The notes under the pieces were generated by a model. The model saw only the letters and a list, made by a program, of their open reading frames with translations. It was not told the origin of the DNA and searched no databases. The position numbers and the translations under genes were made by a program. From Mycolicibacterium phlei (lineage in GTDB: Bacteria > Actinomycetota > Actinomycetes > Mycobacteriales > Mycobacteriaceae), in the NCBI RefSeq assembly GCF_001583415.1, contig NZ_CP014475.1, positions 3,348,001 through 3,412,000 on the forward strand: a stretch of 64,000 nucleotides of DNA, written 5' to 3'. This document shows positions 31,669 through 43,711 of the stretch, piece after piece (within the stretch, counting starts at the first letter, position 1; the number at the start of each line of letters is the position of its first letter).

Positions 31669-32534
31669 CAGCAGCTGATCTGCGCGGCGTTGTTGGTGTT
31701 CGACGACAGGACGGTGCCGTCGCTGGTGGTGATCGAGCAGTTCAGCCGGCTCACCAAGAACAGGCTCGACGCCTGCACCGAGCCGATCTCGGACTGCGAG
31801 ATCGGGGTCACCGTCAGCGACCACGGGATGTACACGTTGCGCTGGGTGCGGCTGCGACCGGACGCGTCGATGTAGGTCACGGTGATGATGTCTCCAGGTG
31901 CCTTCGTTCCGGTCACCGAGTAGGTGACCTGACGCGGACCCGACCGCGTCGTCGTGATGGGCGGCGGGCTCGACGGCGGCTCAGTGGTCTCCGGCGCCGG
32001 GGCCGGCGGCTCGGGCGCAGGCTCGGGGGCCGGCGGCGGGGGCGGCGGGGCCTCCTCGGTGACGGTCACGGTCTCCGGCGGCGGGGGCGGTGCCTCCTCG
32101 CTCGGCGGCGGCGGAGGCGGCGGCTCCTGCGTCGTCGTCGGGGTGATCTCGTCCTGGACCGGCGGCACCACGGTCGTCGTGGTGGTCGTGGTCTGCGGGG
32201 TCGCCAGGTTGCTGGTCTCCGTGCGGGTCACCAGCACCGACACCGACGCCACCAGCGCGATCGCCGCGACGATGGCGGCCACCCCGACCACCCACGGCCA
32301 CTTCGGCGGGGCGACGGGCTCGAGGTCGGACTGCTCGTAGTCGTCGTAGTCGTACAGCGCGGAATCCGGGGGCACGTACGGCCCCGCGGTGAACTGTTCG
32401 GACTCCGGCGCCGAGTAGGCGCGCGAGTAGATCTCGGTCTCGCCGTTGTCCGCGGCGGGTTCACCGGCTAGTTCAGGTTCCGGCTCCTGACCTGGGAGCG
32501 ACGCTTCGTCATCGGGGGGATTCGGCCCGCTCAT
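31668..32534 (-). CDS. mmpS3: MmpS3 membrane protein
   Basis: MmpS-family protein of 288 residues. An acidic Tyr-rich cytoplasmic part (1-75, with [11 protein letters not shown]) is followed by one membrane span ([20 protein letters not shown]), a long Thr/Pro/Glu-rich linker (about 108-190, with several runs of Pro) and a C-terminal MmpS-like domain ([20 protein letters not shown] to AAQISC). Unlike other MmpS genes it is not beside an mmpL gene. AAGGA precedes ATG 32534. The exact task of MmpS3 is not evident from sequence. Confidence 0.9.
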   Translation of the reverse strand: MSGPNPPDDEASLPGQEPEPELAGEPAADNGETEIYSRAYSAPESEQFTAGPYVPPDSALYDYDDYEQSDLEPVAPPKWPWVVGVAAIVAAIALVASVSVLVTRTETSNLATPQTTTTTTTVVPPVQDEITPTTTQEPPPPPPPSEEAPPPPPETVTVTEEAPPPPPPAPEPAPEPPAPAPETTEPPSSPPPITTTRSGPRQVTYSVTGTKAPGDIITVTYIDASGRSRTQRNVYIPWSLTVTPISQSEIGSVQASSLFLVSRLNCSITTSDGTVLSSNTNNAAQISC

Positions 32535-32738
32535 TTACGCCTATCCTTCTCGACTGCTCATCCCGGCGCGACACGCCCACTAACCTGCTCAGGCTCGGTC
32601 TGATCGACCCTGCCCCGGCAACATTACCCAACCGGATCGGCGTGGTGAGAGCCTTGGCGCGCGCTACGGGCCAAGTGGTGCCCCGATTGTGATCTTGCCG
32701 GGCACCGTCGAGAACCGGGCCGTGCGGCCCGGGCGACG

Positions 32739-33158
32739 TCAGTGCCTCTCGGGGCCGGTGTGGTACTCGAACGTCAGACCGCAGACCGCGGCGACGACCA
32801 TGCAGACACCGGCGAAGATCAGCCACGGCAGCCACAGGGCGACACCGACCGCGGTGACCGAGGCGGCCAGCGCGACCATGATCGGCCACCAGCTGTGCGG
32901 GCTGAAGAAGCCGAGCTCGCCAGCGCCGTCGCTGATCTCGGCGTCCTCGTAGTCCTCGGGCCGGGTGTCGAGGCGGCGCGCCACGAACCGGAAGAAGGTG
33001 CCGGTGATCAGGGTCAGGCCGGCGCTGAGGACGAGGGCCGTGGTGCCGGCCCACTCCAGCCCACCGGGGGCGTACAGCAGGGTCAGGACGCCGTAGACGA
33101 CGGCCGCCAGCACGAAGAAGGCGGTCAGGAACTCGAACAGCCGGGCTTCGATATGCAT
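32739..33158 (-). CDS. ctaF: Cytochrome c oxidase subunit IV (actinobacterial)
   Basis: Small four-span subunit of the aa3 oxidase, 139 residues, the same length as in M. tuberculosis. It starts [20 protein letters not shown] and has hydrophobic spans near 7-28, 38-58, 90-108 and 113-130, with the conserved [15 protein letters not shown] loop. ATG 33158 was chosen over an upstream in-frame start because it lies 13 bases from ctaC's stop and matches the family N-terminus. It forms a unit with ctaC. Confidence 0.94.
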   Translation of the reverse strand: MHIEARLFEFLTAFFVLAAVVYGVLTLLYAPGGLEWAGTTALVLSAGLTLITGTFFRFVARRLDTRPEDYEDAEISDGAGELGFFSPHSWWPIMVALAASVTAVGVALWLPWLIFAGVCMVVAAVCGLTFEYHTGPERH

Positions 33159-33171
33159 TGCTGGTTGTCCC

Positions 33172-34218
33172 CTACTTGCTTGCCTGCTTGATTTCCGGAG
33201 CGAGCTCACCGCGCCGGGTGTCGAACGGCTTGGTGGTCACGGCGAGCGGCGGCTGGTTGATCGCCTCCAGCGCCTCGGCGTTGGTCTTGCCGTCGATCCG
33301 CTGCTCCAGGTAGGCCTTGAAGTCGTTGGGCTCCACCACACGCAGCTCGAAGTTCATCATCGAGTGGTAGGTGCCGCACATCTCGGTGCAGCGCCCGACG
33401 AACGCGCCGGTCTGGGTGATCTCGCTGACCTGGAACGTCCGGTCGGAGTTGTTGGCCTCCGGGTTCGGCAGCACGTCGCGCTTGAACAGGAACTCCGGCA
33501 CCCAGAAGCCGTGGATGACGTCCGCCGAGGCGATGTTGAACTCGATGCGCTTGCCGGCGGGCACCACCAGCACCGGGATCTCCGTCGAGGAGCCCAGCGT
33601 CTCGACCTTGTCGAACGCCAGGTACGAGCGGTCCTCCGGGCTCTTGCCGTGGATGGCGCCGTACTCGCCGCCGTGCTCACCCTGCAGACCCTCGGGGCCG
33701 GAAGCCACCGCGGCCGCCGCCTCCGGGTCGGCGCCGTCGTAGGTGAAGGTGCCGTCGGCGAAGTCGACCTTGTTGTAGCCGAACTTCCAGTTCCACTGGA
33801 ACGCGGTGACGTCGATGACGACCTCGGGGTCCTTCTCGTCGTTGATCATCCGTTCCTGGACGACGACGGTGAAGTAGAACAGCACCGAGATGATCAGGAA
33901 CGGGATCACCGTCAGCGTCAGCTCCAGCGGCATGTTGTAGCCGAACTGGCGCGGCAACTCGGTGTCGCCCTTCTTCTTGCGGTGGAACGCCATGCTCCAG
34001 AAGATCAGGCCCCACACGATGGCGCCGACCACGAGCGACGCGATCACCGAACCGATCCACAGTTCACGGTTCAGGTGCGCCTCAGGCGTGATGCCCTTCG
34101 GCCAGCCGAGTCCCAGCACATCCGACCAGCTGCAGCCACTGAGCAGCAACGCCGTAGCACCCAGGACGATGGACAGTGACGCCGTCCGCGCCGCCGTCTT
34201 CAGCCCGCGAGGTGACAC
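33172..34218 (-). CDS. ctaC: Cytochrome c oxidase subunit II
   Basis: CuA-bearing subunit of the aa3 oxidase, 348 residues. A lipoprotein-like signal ([18 protein letters not shown]) is followed by two membrane spans (about 55-75 and 97-120) and the periplasmic cupredoxin domain. CuA ligands are in IHGFWVPEF and in [14 protein letters not shown]. An insert with [12 protein letters not shown] is typical of the actinobacterial subunit. GTG 34218 is chosen because GGAGG stands 7 bases ahead and the signal follows directly. Confidence 0.96.
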   Translation of the reverse strand: MSPRGLKTAARTASLSIVLGATALLLSGCSWSDVLGLGWPKGITPEAHLNRELWIGSVIASLVVGAIVWGLIFWSMAFHRKKKGDTELPRQFGYNMPLELTLTVIPFLIISVLFYFTVVVQERMINDEKDPEVVIDVTAFQWNWKFGYNKVDFADGTFTYDGADPEAAAAVASGPEGLQGEHGGEYGAIHGKSPEDRSYLAFDKVETLGSSTEIPVLVVPAGKRIEFNIASADVIHGFWVPEFLFKRDVLPNPEANNSDRTFQVSEITQTGAFVGRCTEMCGTYHSMMNFELRVVEPNDFKAYLEQRIDGKTNAEALEAINQPPLAVTTKPFDTRRGELAPEIKQASK

Positions 34219-34369
34219 GTTGGAGCCTCCTAGAGTTGTGCCGCGCGACCGCATGACGGTCGATTTCGAAGCGAATACTACGCAGCGTAGACCACGCCCC
34301 GACGAGGGTCTCGACACACCTCGCCTATGTCGTTCCTCGCCGCCCGGACGCGTTAGGCATACTGGCGCG

Positions 34370-36301
34370 GTGTGCGGACTGCTGGCCTTACTGCGTGACC
34401 CGTCCGCCGACGTCTCCCCCGCGGTGATCGACACGGTCTCTGCGGCCTCGCACCTGATGCGCCATCGGGGCCCCGACGAGCCCGGGACCTGGTCTGATGA
34501 GCATCTGGTGCTGGGCTTCAACCGGTTGTCGATCATCGACATCGCCCACAGCCATCAACCGCTGCGCTGGGGGCCGCCGGAGACGCCGGACCGCTACGTA
34601 CTGGTCTTCAACGGCGAGATCTACAACTACCTGGAGCTGCGCGAGGCGCTGCGCACCGAACACGGTGCGACCTTCGCCACCGACGGCGACGGTGAGGCCA
34701 TCGTGGCCGCCTACCACCACTGGGGCACCGACGCGCTGTCGCGGCTGCGCGGCATGTTCGCGTTCGCGCTGTGGGACACCGTCGAGGGCGAGCTGTTCTG
34801 CGCCCGCGACCCGTTCGGCATCAAACCGCTGTTTATGGCGACCGGGCCGGGCGGCACCGCGGTGGGCAGCGAGAAGAAGTGCCTGCTGGCGCTCGCCGAC
34901 ACCCTGGGCCTGGACCTGTCGCTGGACCAGCGGGCGGTGCAGCACTACACGGTGCTGCAGTACGTCCCGGAGCCGGAGACGCTGCACCGCGGCGTGCGCC
35001 GCCTCGAGTCGGGCAGCTACGCGCGGATCCGGCCCGGCCGGGCCCCGGAGGTGACGCGCTACTTCACGCCGAAGTTCACCGCGGTGCCGTTCGTGGCCGG
35101 CCGCGAGCAGGAGCGCTACGACGAGATCACCGCGGTCCTGGAGGACTCGGTGGCCAAGCACATGCGCGCCGACGTGACGGTGGGCGCGTTTCTGTCGGGC
35201 GGGATCGACTCGACGGCGATCGCCGCGCTGGCGATGCGCCACAACCCGCGGCTGATCACGTTCACCACCGGGTTCGAGCGTGAGGGCTTCTCCGAGATCG
35301 ACGTCGCCGTGGCGTCGGCCGAGGCGATCGGTGCCCGCCACGTCACCAAGGTGGTCAGCCAGCAGGAGTTCGTCGAGGCGCTGCCCGAGATCGTCTGGTA
35401 TCTCGACGAACCGGTCGCCGACCCGGCGCTGGTGCCGTTGTTCTTCATCGCCCGGGAGGCCCGCAAGCACGTCAAGGTGGTGCTGTCCGGCGAGGGCTCC
35501 GACGAGCTGTTCGGCGGCTACACGATCTACCGGGAGCCGTTGTCGCTCAAGCCCTTCGAGTATCTGCCGCGTCCGCTGCGGCGCTCGCTGGGCAAGGCGT
35601 CGCGGCCGCTGCCGGAGGGGATGCGCGGCAAGAGCCTGCTGCACCGCGGTTCGCTCACCCTCGAGGAGCGCTACTACGGCAACGCGCGCAGCTTCTCCGA
35701 CGAGCAGCTGCGCGCCGTCCTGCCCGGTTTCCGCCCGGAGTGGACGCACACCGACGTCACCGCGCAGATCTACGCACAGTCCCAAGGCTGGGATCCGGTC
35801 GCGCGGATGCAGCATCTCGACCTGTTCACCTGGCTGCGCGGCGACATCCTGGTCAAGGCCGACAAGATGACGATGGCCAACTCGCTGGAGCTGCGGGTGC
35901 CGTTCCTGGATCCCGAGGTGTTCGCCGTCGCCTCCCGGCTCCCCTACAACCAGAAGATCACCAGGGCGACAACGAAATACGCGCTGCGCCGGGCGCTGGA
36001 GCCGATCGTGCCCGCACATGTGCTGAACCGGCCGAAGCTGGGCTTCCCGGTGCCGATCCGGCACTGGCTGCGCGCCGGCGAGCTGCTGGACTGGGCGTAC
36101 CAGATGGTGGCCACGTCACAGGCAGGCGAACTGGTCGACCTCGCCGCGGTGCGCACGATGCTCGACGAACACCGGAACGGCGTGACCGATCACAGCCGCC
36201 GGCTGTGGACCGTGCTGATCTTCATGCTGTGGCACGCGATCTTCGTCGACGGCAGCATCGTGCCGCAGATCAAGGAGCCGACGTACCCGGTGCAGCTGTA
36301 G
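34370..36301 (+). CDS. asnB: Asparagine synthetase, glutamine-hydrolysing
   Basis: Makes asparagine, or an amidated product, from aspartate and glutamine. The 643 residues begin MCGLLALL with the nucleophilic Cys2, followed by the class II amidotransferase blocks RHRGPDEPG and [12 protein letters not shown]. The synthetase domain has the PP-loop [15 protein letters not shown] (about 268-282), [12 protein letters not shown] and FLDPEV. GTG 34370 is required to put Cys at position 2. In mycobacteria this enzyme may also amidate cell-wall precursors, which the sequence cannot decide. The stop abuts the adoK stop with no gap. Confidence 0.95.
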   Translation: MCGLLALLRDPSADVSPAVIDTVSAASHLMRHRGPDEPGTWSDEHLVLGFNRLSIIDIAHSHQPLRWGPPETPDRYVLVFNGEIYNYLELREALRTEHGATFATDGDGEAIVAAYHHWGTDALSRLRGMFAFALWDTVEGELFCARDPFGIKPLFMATGPGGTAVGSEKKCLLALADTLGLDLSLDQRAVQHYTVLQYVPEPETLHRGVRRLESGSYARIRPGRAPEVTRYFTPKFTAVPFVAGREQERYDEITAVLEDSVAKHMRADVTVGAFLSGGIDSTAIAALAMRHNPRLITFTTGFEREGFSEIDVAVASAEAIGARHVTKVVSQQEFVEALPEIVWYLDEPVADPALVPLFFIAREARKHVKVVLSGEGSDELFGGYTIYREPLSLKPFEYLPRPLRRSLGKASRPLPEGMRGKSLLHRGSLTLEERYYGNARSFSDEQLRAVLPGFRPEWTHTDVTAQIYAQSQGWDPVARMQHLDLFTWLRGDILVKADKMTMANSLELRVPFLDPEVFAVASRLPYNQKITRATTKYALRRALEPIVPAHVLNRPKLGFPVPIRHWLRAGELLDWAYQMVATSQAGELVDLAAVRTMLDEHRNGVTDHSRRLWTVLIFMLWHAIFVDGSIVPQIKEPTYPVQL

Positions 36302-37297
<996 letters not shown>

Positions 37298-37398
37298 TTA
37301 AGCCGTCTACCTAATTGTAGTGCGCTAACCTGCCTACAAATGCCCGCCAGCCACTGTAGACAGGCGTCTGCGACCACACATCTCGGGGGAGCAAATCG

Positions 37399-38022
37399 AT
37401 GACGGGTCCGTACCCGCCCGAATACGGGGCTGGCCCTGCCGGCCCGCAAATGTATCCGCCGTCAGTCCCCTATCCGGAGAACGCCTATCCGGGGATGCTG
37501 CCCCCGCCGGTTCCGTACCCGAAGAAGCGGCGCTGGCCGCTGATCGTCGCCGTCGTGCTGGCGGTGGCGGTGCTGGCCGGGATCGTCGGCGCCGTCGCCT
37601 GGTTCCGCGACGACGACGCGACACCGTCGTCGGGGACCCTGACCGAGGCGTCGGCCAGGGCGGCGATCCAGGAGTACCTCGACGCGCTGGCCAACGGGGA
37701 CGACGAGACCGTCGCCCGGCACACGCTGTGCGGGCTGTTCGACGCGGTGAAGGAGAAGCGCTCCGACCTGGCGCTGGCGGGGTTGTCCAGCGACGCGTTC
37801 CGCAAGCAGTACAGCTCCGCGGAGGTCACCTCGATCGACAAGATCGTGCTGGGCTCACCCCATCAGGCCCAGGTGCTGTTCACCATGAAGGTGGCGCCTG
37901 CGGCCGGCTCACGGCGCGCCCGGCCAGTCAACGACGAGCAGCAGGCCGTCGCCCAGCTGATCGCGCAGGGCGACGAGGTCCTGGTCTGCTCATATCTGCC
38001 GCGCACCGGCGGCCAGTACTAG
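37399..38022 (+). CDS. Pro-rich single-span membrane protein (Rv2203 type)
   Basis: A 207-residue protein of unknown function. The N-terminal 45 residues are Pro/Tyr-rich (TGPYPPEYGAGPAG). One span follows (WPLIVAVVLAVAVLAGIVGAVAW), then an extracytoplasmic domain that looks like a DUF4878/lumazine-binding type fold (TEASARAAIQEYLDALANGD, ending VCSYLPRTGGQY) with Cys109 and the late Cys as a possible disulfide. ATG 37399 has GGGGGAG 6 bases upstream. It is convergent with the Fe-S carrier gene, with one base between the stops. Confidence 0.85.
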   Translation: MTGPYPPEYGAGPAGPQMYPPSVPYPENAYPGMLPPPVPYPKKRRWPLIVAVVLAVAVLAGIVGAVAWFRDDDATPSSGTLTEASARAAIQEYLDALANGDDETVARHTLCGLFDAVKEKRSDLALAGLSSDAFRKQYSSAEVTSIDKIVLGSPHQAQVLFTMKVAPAAGSRRARPVNDEQQAVAQLIAQGDEVLVCSYLPRTGGQY

Positions 38023-38023
38023 C

Positions 38024-38380
38024 TCAGTTGAACGAATCGCCGCAGGCGCACGACCCGGTGGCGTTCGGGTTGTCGATCGTGAAGCCCTGCTTCTCGATGG
38101 TGTCGACGAAGTCGATGGTGGCGCCCTGCACGTACGGCGCGCTCATCCGGTCCACGGTCAGCGTCACGCCGCCGAACTCCGCGGTCAGATCACCGTCGAG
38201 GGTCCGGTCGTCGAAGAACAGGTTGTAGCGCAAACCGGCGCAGCCACCCGGCTGCACGGCGATGCGCAGCGCGAGGTCGTCGCGGCCCTCCTGCTCCAGC
38301 AGCGCCTTGGCCTTGGCGGCGGCGGCATCGGTCAGGATCACGCCGTGGGTGGCGGTGGCCGACTCTGGCTGAACTGTCAT
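38024..38380 (-). CDS. erpA: A-type iron-sulfur cluster carrier (ErpA/IscA family)
   Basis: Receives and delivers Fe-S clusters to target enzymes. The 118 residues have the three conserved Cys in the pattern GGCAGLRY and GSCACGDSFN, and the family core LRIAVQPGGCAG and DDRTLDGD. ATG 38380 is chosen over GTG 38383 because AGGAG stands 5 bases ahead. Possible clients in the window include LipA and the Rieske protein. The name ErpA follows general family use; in M. tuberculosis the locus is Rv2204c. Confidence 0.93.
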   Translation of the reverse strand: MTVQPESATATHGVILTDAAAAKAKALLEQEGRDDLALRIAVQPGGCAGLRYNLFFDDRTLDGDLTAEFGGVTLTVDRMSAPYVQGATIDFVDTIEKQGFTIDNPNATGSCACGDSFN

Positions 38381-38490
38381 CACGTCTCCTGTAAGGCCTC
38401 ATCGATATGGGGCGTACTGACACAACGGTACCTTCTTTCGCACCTATTCCCGAGCCTGTCCCCAGCAGTGGCGGCCCCGCGGCGCGGAAG

Positions 38491-38496
38491 TACCCT
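38491..38496 (+). promoter_or_regulatory. -10 hexamer of the DUF3043 gene (leaderless)
   Basis: TACCCT with a 7-base gap to GTG 38504; no Shine-Dalgarno sequence lies between. It supports this start over the open frame upstream. Confidence 0.55.
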
Positions 38497-38503
38497 TGCA
38501 GGC

Positions 38504-39196
38504 GTGAACCTGCTGGGCCGTAAGAAGGACAATCCGCCGAATCCGGACACCGCCGACACCTCCGGGGCGTCCGAGGCCGCCTCCGGCGACAGCTCCGGCT
38601 CGCAGGACTCCCGCAAGCGCGGCACCGCTCCCAAGGGCCGGCCCACCCCCAAGCGCAACGAGGCCGCCCGCCGGCGCGGCCCGGTGGCGCCCGCCCCGAT
38701 GACCGCCGCCGAGGCCCGGCGCCGCCGCAAGGAGATGCGCAAGACGCTGACCCGCGAGGAGCGCAAGGCCGAGAAGGCGGCGCGGCGCGCGGAGATGGCC
38801 GAACGGCGCGAGCGGATGATGAACGGCGAGGAGGAGTACCTGCTGCCGCGCGACCGCGGCCCGGTGCGCCGCTTCGTGCGCGACGTCGTCGACGCCCGCC
38901 GCAACGCGCTGGGGCTGTTCATGCCCGCCGCGATGTTCCTGATCTTCGTCATGCTCGCGATGCCGTCGCTGGCCGTGCAGCAGGCGGTGTCGTACGCGAT
39001 GTTCGCGCTCGTGCTGATCATGGTGGCCGACGGCTTCATCCTGGGCCGCAAGGTCAACAGGCTGGTCGCCGAGAAGTTCCCGGACAGCACCGAGGGCGGC
39101 TGGAAGCTGGGCTTCTACGCGGCCAGCCGGGCCTCGCAGCTGCGCCGGATGCGTGCGCCGCGGCCCCGGGTCAACCGCGGCGACAAGGTCGCCTGA
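38504..39196 (+). CDS. DUF3043 membrane protein (Rv2206 type)
   Basis: Actinobacterial protein of 230 residues and unknown function. The first 135 residues are highly charged and predicted disordered or helical (RRKEMRKTLTREERKAEKAA). A DRGPVRRFVRDVVDARRN motif leads into two membrane spans (LGLFMPAAMFLIFVMLAMP, then VSYAMFALVLIMVADGFI), and the cytoplasmic C-terminus is basic (SQLRRMRAPRPRVNRG). cobU starts 6 bases downstream, so it may head the cobalamin gene run. Confidence 0.85.
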   Translation: MNLLGRKKDNPPNPDTADTSGASEAASGDSSGSQDSRKRGTAPKGRPTPKRNEAARRRGPVAPAPMTAAEARRRRKEMRKTLTREERKAEKAARRAEMAERRERMMNGEEEYLLPRDRGPVRRFVRDVVDARRNALGLFMPAAMFLIFVMLAMPSLAVQQAVSYAMFALVLIMVADGFILGRKVNRLVAEKFPDSTEGGWKLGFYAASRASQLRRMRAPRPRVNRGDKVA

Positions 39197-39201
39197 GCCC
39201 G

Positions 39202-39726
39202 GTGCGCGTCCTGGTGCTCGGCGGCATCCGGTCGGGCAAGTCCCGGTGGGCCGAGACCGCGCTGGCCGCCGACGCGCCCGGTCCGCTGCGCTACCTGGCC
39301 ACCGGCCCCGATCCCGGTGACGACGCCGAGTGGGCGGCCCGGGTGACCGCGCACCGCGACCGCCGCGCGGACCGCTGGTCGACCGTCGAAACCACCGATG
39401 TGGCAGCGCAGTTGCGCGCCGACCCGACCCCGACGCTGGTCGACGACGTCGGCTCGTGGCTGACCGCGGCGATGGACCGGGCCGGCGCCTGGACCGGGGG
39501 TTCGGTGGCCGCCGAGGTCGACGCTCTGGTCGCCGCGGTGGACGCGTTCCCTGCCCCGCTGGCGCTGGTCAGCCCCGAGGTGGGGCTGACCGTGGTGCCC
39601 GCGACGGCGGCGGGCCGGCGGTTCGCCGACGAGCTCGGCTCGCTCAACCAGCGGCTGGCCGCGGTGTGCGAGCGCGTGGTGCTGGTGGTCGCGGGCCAGC
39701 CGGTGACAGTCAAGGAGCCCGTGTGA
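39202..39726 (+). CDS. cobU: Adenosylcobinamide kinase / adenosylcobinamide-phosphate guanylyltransferase
   Basis: Prepares adenosylcobinamide-GDP for nucleotide-loop assembly of cobalamin. The 174 residues have the P-loop [12 protein letters not shown] at 8-19, the [11 protein letters not shown] block with a catalytic-type region [14 protein letters not shown], and [24 protein letters not shown] near the end (core [16 protein letters not shown]). The start is GTG 39202. cobT follows with a GTGA overlap. In M. tuberculosis cobU is elsewhere; here the three genes are contiguous. Confidence 0.93.
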   Translation: MRVLVLGGIRSGKSRWAETALAADAPGPLRYLATGPDPGDDAEWAARVTAHRDRRADRWSTVETTDVAAQLRADPTPTLVDDVGSWLTAAMDRAGAWTGGSVAAEVDALVAAVDAFPAPLALVSPEVGLTVVPATAAGRRFADELGSLNQRLAAVCERVVLVVAGQPVTVKEPV

Positions 39727-40763
39727 CCGAGTTCGCGACCGTCGTCGCCCCCGACGAGCAGGCCGCCGCCGCGGCCCGCGCGCGCCAGCAGCGACTCACC
39801 AAACCGCGCGGCTCGCTGGGCCGGCTCGAGGACCTGTCGGTGTGGGTGGCGGCCTGCCAGGGCGTGTGTCCGCCGCGACAGTTCCAGCGGGCGCGGGTGG
39901 TGGTGTTCGCCGGCGACCACGGGGTCGCCGCGGCCGGGGTGTCGGCGTATCCGCCCGACGTCACCGCGCAGATGGTGGCGAACTTCACCGCGGGCGGGGC
40001 GGCGATTAACGCGCTCGCCGACATCGCCGGGGCCACCGTGCGCGTCGTCGATGTCGCCGTGGACACCGAGCAGCCGCACTCCCCCGCCGTCGGCGCGCAC
40101 AAGGTGCGGCGCGGCAGCGGCAACATCGCCGTCGAAGACGCGCTCAGCGACGAGGAGGTCAGCGCCGCGATCGAGGCGGGCAGGCGCATCGCCGACGAGG
40201 AGGTCGACTCCGGGGCGGACCTGCTCATCGCCGGTGACATGGGCATCGGAAATACCACGCCCGCAACGACTTTGGTCGCCGCACTGACCGACACCGAACC
40301 CGTCGCGGTGGTGGGCCGAGGCACCGGCATCGACGACGCGGGCTGGGCGCGCAAGACCGCCGCGATCCGCGACGCGCTCTACCGCGCCCGCCGTGATCGC
40401 ACCGATCCCGTTGCGCTGCTTCGGATCTGCGGCGGCGCCGACCTGGCGGCGATGGCGGGGTTCTGCGCGCAGGCGGCCGTGCGGCGCACCCCGGTGCTGC
40501 TCGACGGGCTGGTGGTGACCGCCGCGGCACTGGCCGCCGACCGGATGGCCCCGGGTGCGCGCCAATGGTGGCAGGCCGGGCACCGCTCCACCGAGCCCGC
40601 GCACGCGGTGGCGCTGGAGCGGCTGGGCCTGGAGCCGATCGTCGACATGCGGATGCGGCTCGGCGAGGGCACCGGCGCGGCGGTGGCGCTGCCGCTGGTG
40701 CGGGCCGCGGTCGCCGTGCTGGAGCAGATGGCGACGTTCGACGAGGCGGGCATCAGCGAATGA
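39723..40763 (+). CDS. cobT: Nicotinate-nucleotide--dimethylbenzimidazole phosphoribosyltransferase
   Basis: Activates the lower ligand base of cobalamin. The 346 residues contain the family blocks [61 protein letters not shown] and, near the C-terminus, [13 protein letters not shown], whose Glu matches the catalytic base of CobT. The GTG start overlaps the cobU stop (GTGA) and the stop overlaps the cobS start (ATGA), so the three enzymes are translationally coupled. Confidence 0.95.
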   Translation: MTEFATVVAPDEQAAAAARARQQRLTKPRGSLGRLEDLSVWVAACQGVCPPRQFQRARVVVFAGDHGVAAAGVSAYPPDVTAQMVANFTAGGAAINALADIAGATVRVVDVAVDTEQPHSPAVGAHKVRRGSGNIAVEDALSDEEVSAAIEAGRRIADEEVDSGADLLIAGDMGIGNTTPATTLVAALTDTEPVAVVGRGTGIDDAGWARKTAAIRDALYRARRDRTDPVALLRICGGADLAAMAGFCAQAAVRRTPVLLDGLVVTAAALAADRMAPGARQWWQAGHRSTEPAHAVALERLGLEPIVDMRMRLGEGTGAAVALPLVRAAVAVLEQMATFDEAGISE

Positions 40764-41482
40764 TCCGGTCCCTGGCGGGGGCGTTCGCGTTCGGCACCGT
40801 GATCCCGGTGCGCAGCGACTCCCCCGTGGGCCGCGGCGCGCTGACCGCGCTGCCGGTGGTCGGGCTGGCCCTGGGCGCGCTGGCCGCGGCGACCGTGTGG
40901 GCGGCGTCGTGGGCGTTCGGTCCCGGCGCGCTGGCCGGGGTGCTGGCCGTCGCGGTGCTGCTGCTGACCACGCGCGGGCTGCACCTCGACGGGTTGTGCG
41001 ACACCGCCGACGGGCTGGGCTGCTACGGCCCGCCGGAGCGCGCGCTGGCGGTGATGCGCGACGGCCCGGTTGGACCGTTCGGGGTGGCCGCCGCGGTGGT
41101 GGCGATCCTGGTGCAGGCGTTGACGTTCGCCCAGCTCGACCCGCTGGCGGTGGTGGTGGCGGTGGCCACCGGCCGGGTCGCGGCGGTGCTGGCGTGTCGG
41201 CGCGGGGTGCCCGCCGCGGCGGGCAGTTCGCTGGGTGCGCTGGTCGCGGGCAGTCAGCCGGTCGCCGTGGTGGTGGCGTGGCTTCTCGCGGTGGCGGGGC
41301 TGGCGGTGCTCGCCGGCCCGCGGCCCTGGCAGGGACCGGTGGCCGTCGCGGTGGCGCTGGGGTGCGCCGCGCTGCTCGTCGCGCACTGCGTGCGCCGCTT
41401 CGGCGGGGTCACCGGTGACGTGCTGGGTGCCGCCGTCGAGGTGACGACGACGGTCACCGCGCTGGGCCTGGCGATCGGCTAG
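40760..41482 (+). CDS. cobS: Cobalamin synthase (adenosylcobinamide-GDP ribazoletransferase)
   Basis: Integral membrane enzyme joining adenosylcobinamide-GDP to the alpha-ribazole product made via CobT. The 240 residues show the acidic signature [13 protein letters not shown], the [11 protein letters not shown] block, [13 protein letters not shown] near the end, and about six hydrophobic spans. With CobU and CobT it completes nucleotide-loop assembly. Its TAG stop shares the four bases CTAG with the stop of the convergent ilvE gene. Confidence 0.95.
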   Translation: MIRSLAGAFAFGTVIPVRSDSPVGRGALTALPVVGLALGALAAATVWAASWAFGPGALAGVLAVAVLLLTTRGLHLDGLCDTADGLGCYGPPERALAVMRDGPVGPFGVAAAVVAILVQALTFAQLDPLAVVVAVATGRVAAVLACRRGVPAAAGSSLGALVAGSQPVAVVVAWLLAVAGLAVLAGPRPWQGPVAVAVALGCAALLVAHCVRRFGGVTGDVLGAAVEVTTTVTALGLAIG

Positions 41483-42585
41483 TTCAGCCGGGCCATCCAG
41501 CCGTGGGTGTCGGCGAAGGTACCGCGCTGGATGCCGGTGAGCGTGTCGCGCAGCGCCATGGTGATCTCACCCGGCTTGCCGTCGGCGATGGTGAACTCGC
41601 CCTCGGCGTGCTTGACCGTGCCGACCGGGGTGATGACCGCGGCGGTGCCGCACGCGAACACCTCGGTGATCTCGCCCGCGGCGGCCTTCTTCTGCCACTC
41701 GTCGACGTCGATCTTGCGTTCCTCGACGGCGAAGCCGGCGTCAGTTGCCAACTGCAGCAACGAATCCCGCGTCACACCGGGCAGGATCGAGCCGCTCAGC
41801 TCGGGGGTGACCAACCGGGCCGAGCCACCGCTGCCGAACACGAAGAACAGGTTCATGCCGCCCATCTCCTCGACGAAGCGGCGTTCGGCGGCGTCCAGCC
41901 ACACCACCTGGTCGCAGCCGTTCTCGGCGGCCTGGGCTTGGGCGAGCAGCGAGGCGGCGTAGTTGCCGCCGAACTTGGCCGCGCCGGTGCCGCCCGGGCA
42001 GGCGCGCACGTACTCCTGCGACAACCAGACGCTGACCGGCTTGATGCCGCCCTTGAAGTAGGCGCCGGCCGGGGAGGCGATCACGAAGTAGCGGTACTCC
42101 TTGGCGGGCCGCACCCCGAGGCCGGGCTCGGTGGCGATCACGAACGGCCGCAGATACAGCGACTCCTCGCCGCCGGCCGGCGGCACCCACGCCTCGTCGA
42201 CCGCGATCAACTGGCGCAGCGACTCGATGAACACCTCTTCGGGCAGCTCCGGGATCGCCAGCCGCTGCGCCGAGGTGCGCAGCCGTTTGGCGTTGGACTC
42301 GGGACGGAACGACACGATCGAACCGTCGGCCCAGCGGTAGGCCTTGAGGCCCTCGAAGATCTCCTGCGCGTAGTGCAGCACGATCGCCGACGGGTCGAGT
42401 TCGATGGGGCCGTACGGGATCACCCGCGCGTCGTGCCAGCCGTCGCCCTCGGTCCAGTCGATGGTGACCATGTGGTCGGTGTGGTACTGGCCGAACCCGG
42501 GGTTGGCCAGAATCGAGGCCCGTACCTCGTCGCTCGCCGGATTGGCGTTGCGCTCAACGGTGAACTCGAGGGGGCCTTCAGTCAT
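41479..42585 (-). CDS. ilvE: Branched-chain amino acid aminotransferase
   Basis: PLP fold-type IV transaminase for leucine, isoleucine and valine. It has 368 residues, the length of the M. tuberculosis enzyme. Motifs include [37 protein letters not shown], the Lys of [14 protein letters not shown] that binds PLP, and [17 protein letters not shown] 42585 is set by the family N-terminus ([13 protein letters not shown]) and by TACAAT six bases ahead. gcvT lies upstream with a 23-base gap. Confidence 0.96.
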   Translation of the reverse strand: MTEGPLEFTVERNANPASDEVRASILANPGFGQYHTDHMVTIDWTEGDGWHDARVIPYGPIELDPSAIVLHYAQEIFEGLKAYRWADGSIVSFRPESNAKRLRTSAQRLAIPELPEEVFIESLRQLIAVDEAWVPPAGGEESLYLRPFVIATEPGLGVRPAKEYRYFVIASPAGAYFKGGIKPVSVWLSQEYVRACPGGTGAAKFGGNYAASLLAQAQAAENGCDQVVWLDAAERRFVEEMGGMNLFFVFGSGGSARLVTPELSGSILPGVTRDSLLQLATDAGFAVEERKIDVDEWQKKAAAGEITEVFACGTAAVITPVGTVKHAEGEFTIADGKPGEITMALRDTLTGIQRGTFADTHGWMARLN

Positions 42586-42591
42586 GAAACG

Positions 42592-42597
42592 ATTGTA
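42592..42597 (-). promoter_or_regulatory. -10 hexamer of ilvE (leaderless)
   Basis: TACAAT on the minus strand, then CGTTTC, then ATG 42585. ilvE can thus be transcribed apart from gcvT although the genes are close. Confidence 0.5.
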
Positions 42598-42608
42598 TAT
42601 CCGGCGCG

Positions 42609-43703
42609 CTAGCGAGTTTTCGCCTCGACGAACGGCGGCTTGACCACTTCGCACTCGAGGGCTCGGCCGCGGACGTCGACGGTGACGCGCGCCCCGTCGG
42701 CGATGCCGGCCGCGGAGTCGATCAGCGCCAGGCCGATGCCGACCTTCAGCGTCGGCGAGAACGTGCCCGACGTGGTGACGCCCACCGGCCGGTCGCCGTC
42801 GAGCACGGTCAGGTCGGCGCGCAGCACTCCCCTGCCGACGGCCTTGAGTCCGCGCAGCCGCCGGGCCGGACCGGCCTCCTTCTCGGCCAGCAGGGCCTCA
42901 CGGCCCCAGAACGCGTCCTTCTTCCAGCCGATCGCCCAGCCGCAGCCGGCCTGCAGCGGCGAGATGTCCAGCGACAGCTCGTGACCGTGCAGCGGGTAGC
43001 CCATCTCGGTGCGCAGCGTGTCGCGGGCGCCCAGCCCGGCCAGCTCGCCGCCGGCGGCGGTGACCTTCTCCACCAGCGCGTCGAACACCACGTCGGCGCG
43101 GTCCCACGGCGGCAGCAGCTCGTAGCCCTGCTCACCGGTGTAGCCGGTGCGGCACACCCGCACGGGCACCCCGGCGAACTCGGCGTCGGCGAAGCCCATG
43201 TAGTCCATCTCGGTCGGCAGCCCCAGCCCGCCGACCACCTCGGCGGACCTGGGCCCCTGCACGGCCAGCACCGCGTAGGAGCGGTGTTCGTCGGTGATGG
43301 TCAGCCCCTCGGGTGCGCGCTCCTTCAGCGCGGCGACGACGGCGGCGGTGTTGGCCGCGTTGGGCACCAGGAAGATCTCGTCGTCGGAGACGTAGTAGGC
43401 GATCAGATCGTCGACGACACCGCCGGATTCGGTGCAGCACAACGTGTATTGCGCCTTGCCGGGGCCGATCCGGTTGAGGTCGTTGGTGAACGCGGAGTTG
43501 ATGAACGCCGCCGCCCCCGGGCCGCGCACCAGCGCCTTGCCGAGGTGGCTGACGTCGAAGAGCCCGACCGTGGTGCGGGTCGCGGTGTGCTCCTTGACCG
43601 TGCCCGCGTAAGCGACCGGCATCAGCCAGCCGCCGAATTCGGCGAAGCTCGCGCCCAGGTCGCGATGACGTTGTTCCAGCGGGCCCCTCAACACCTCAGT
43701 CAC
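42609..43703 (-). CDS. gcvT: Glycine cleavage system T protein (aminomethyltransferase)
   Basis: Tetrahydrofolate-dependent step of glycine cleavage. The 364 residues show [44 protein letters not shown] with the catalytic Asp, YTGEQGYEL and [19 protein letters not shown]. No other gcv gene is in the window. The GTG 43703 start lies 8 bases from a TAGGGT hexamer that is one half of a symmetrical divergent promoter with pepB. The adenylyl cyclase gene that separates these genes in M. tuberculosis is absent. Confidence 0.95.
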   Translation of the reverse strand: MTEVLRGPLEQRHRDLGASFAEFGGWLMPVAYAGTVKEHTATRTTVGLFDVSHLGKALVRGPGAAAFINSAFTNDLNRIGPGKAQYTLCCTESGGVVDDLIAYYVSDDEIFLVPNAANTAAVVAALKERAPEGLTITDEHRSYAVLAVQGPRSAEVVGGLGLPTEMDYMGFADAEFAGVPVRVCRTGYTGEQGYELLPPWDRADVVFDALVEKVTAAGGELAGLGARDTLRTEMGYPLHGHELSLDISPLQAGCGWAIGWKKDAFWGREALLAEKEAGPARRLRGLKAVGRGVLRADLTVLDGDRPVGVTTSGTFSPTLKVGIGLALIDSAAGIADGARVTVDVRGRALECEVVKPPFVEAKTR

Positions 43704-43711
43704 GCCAAGTC

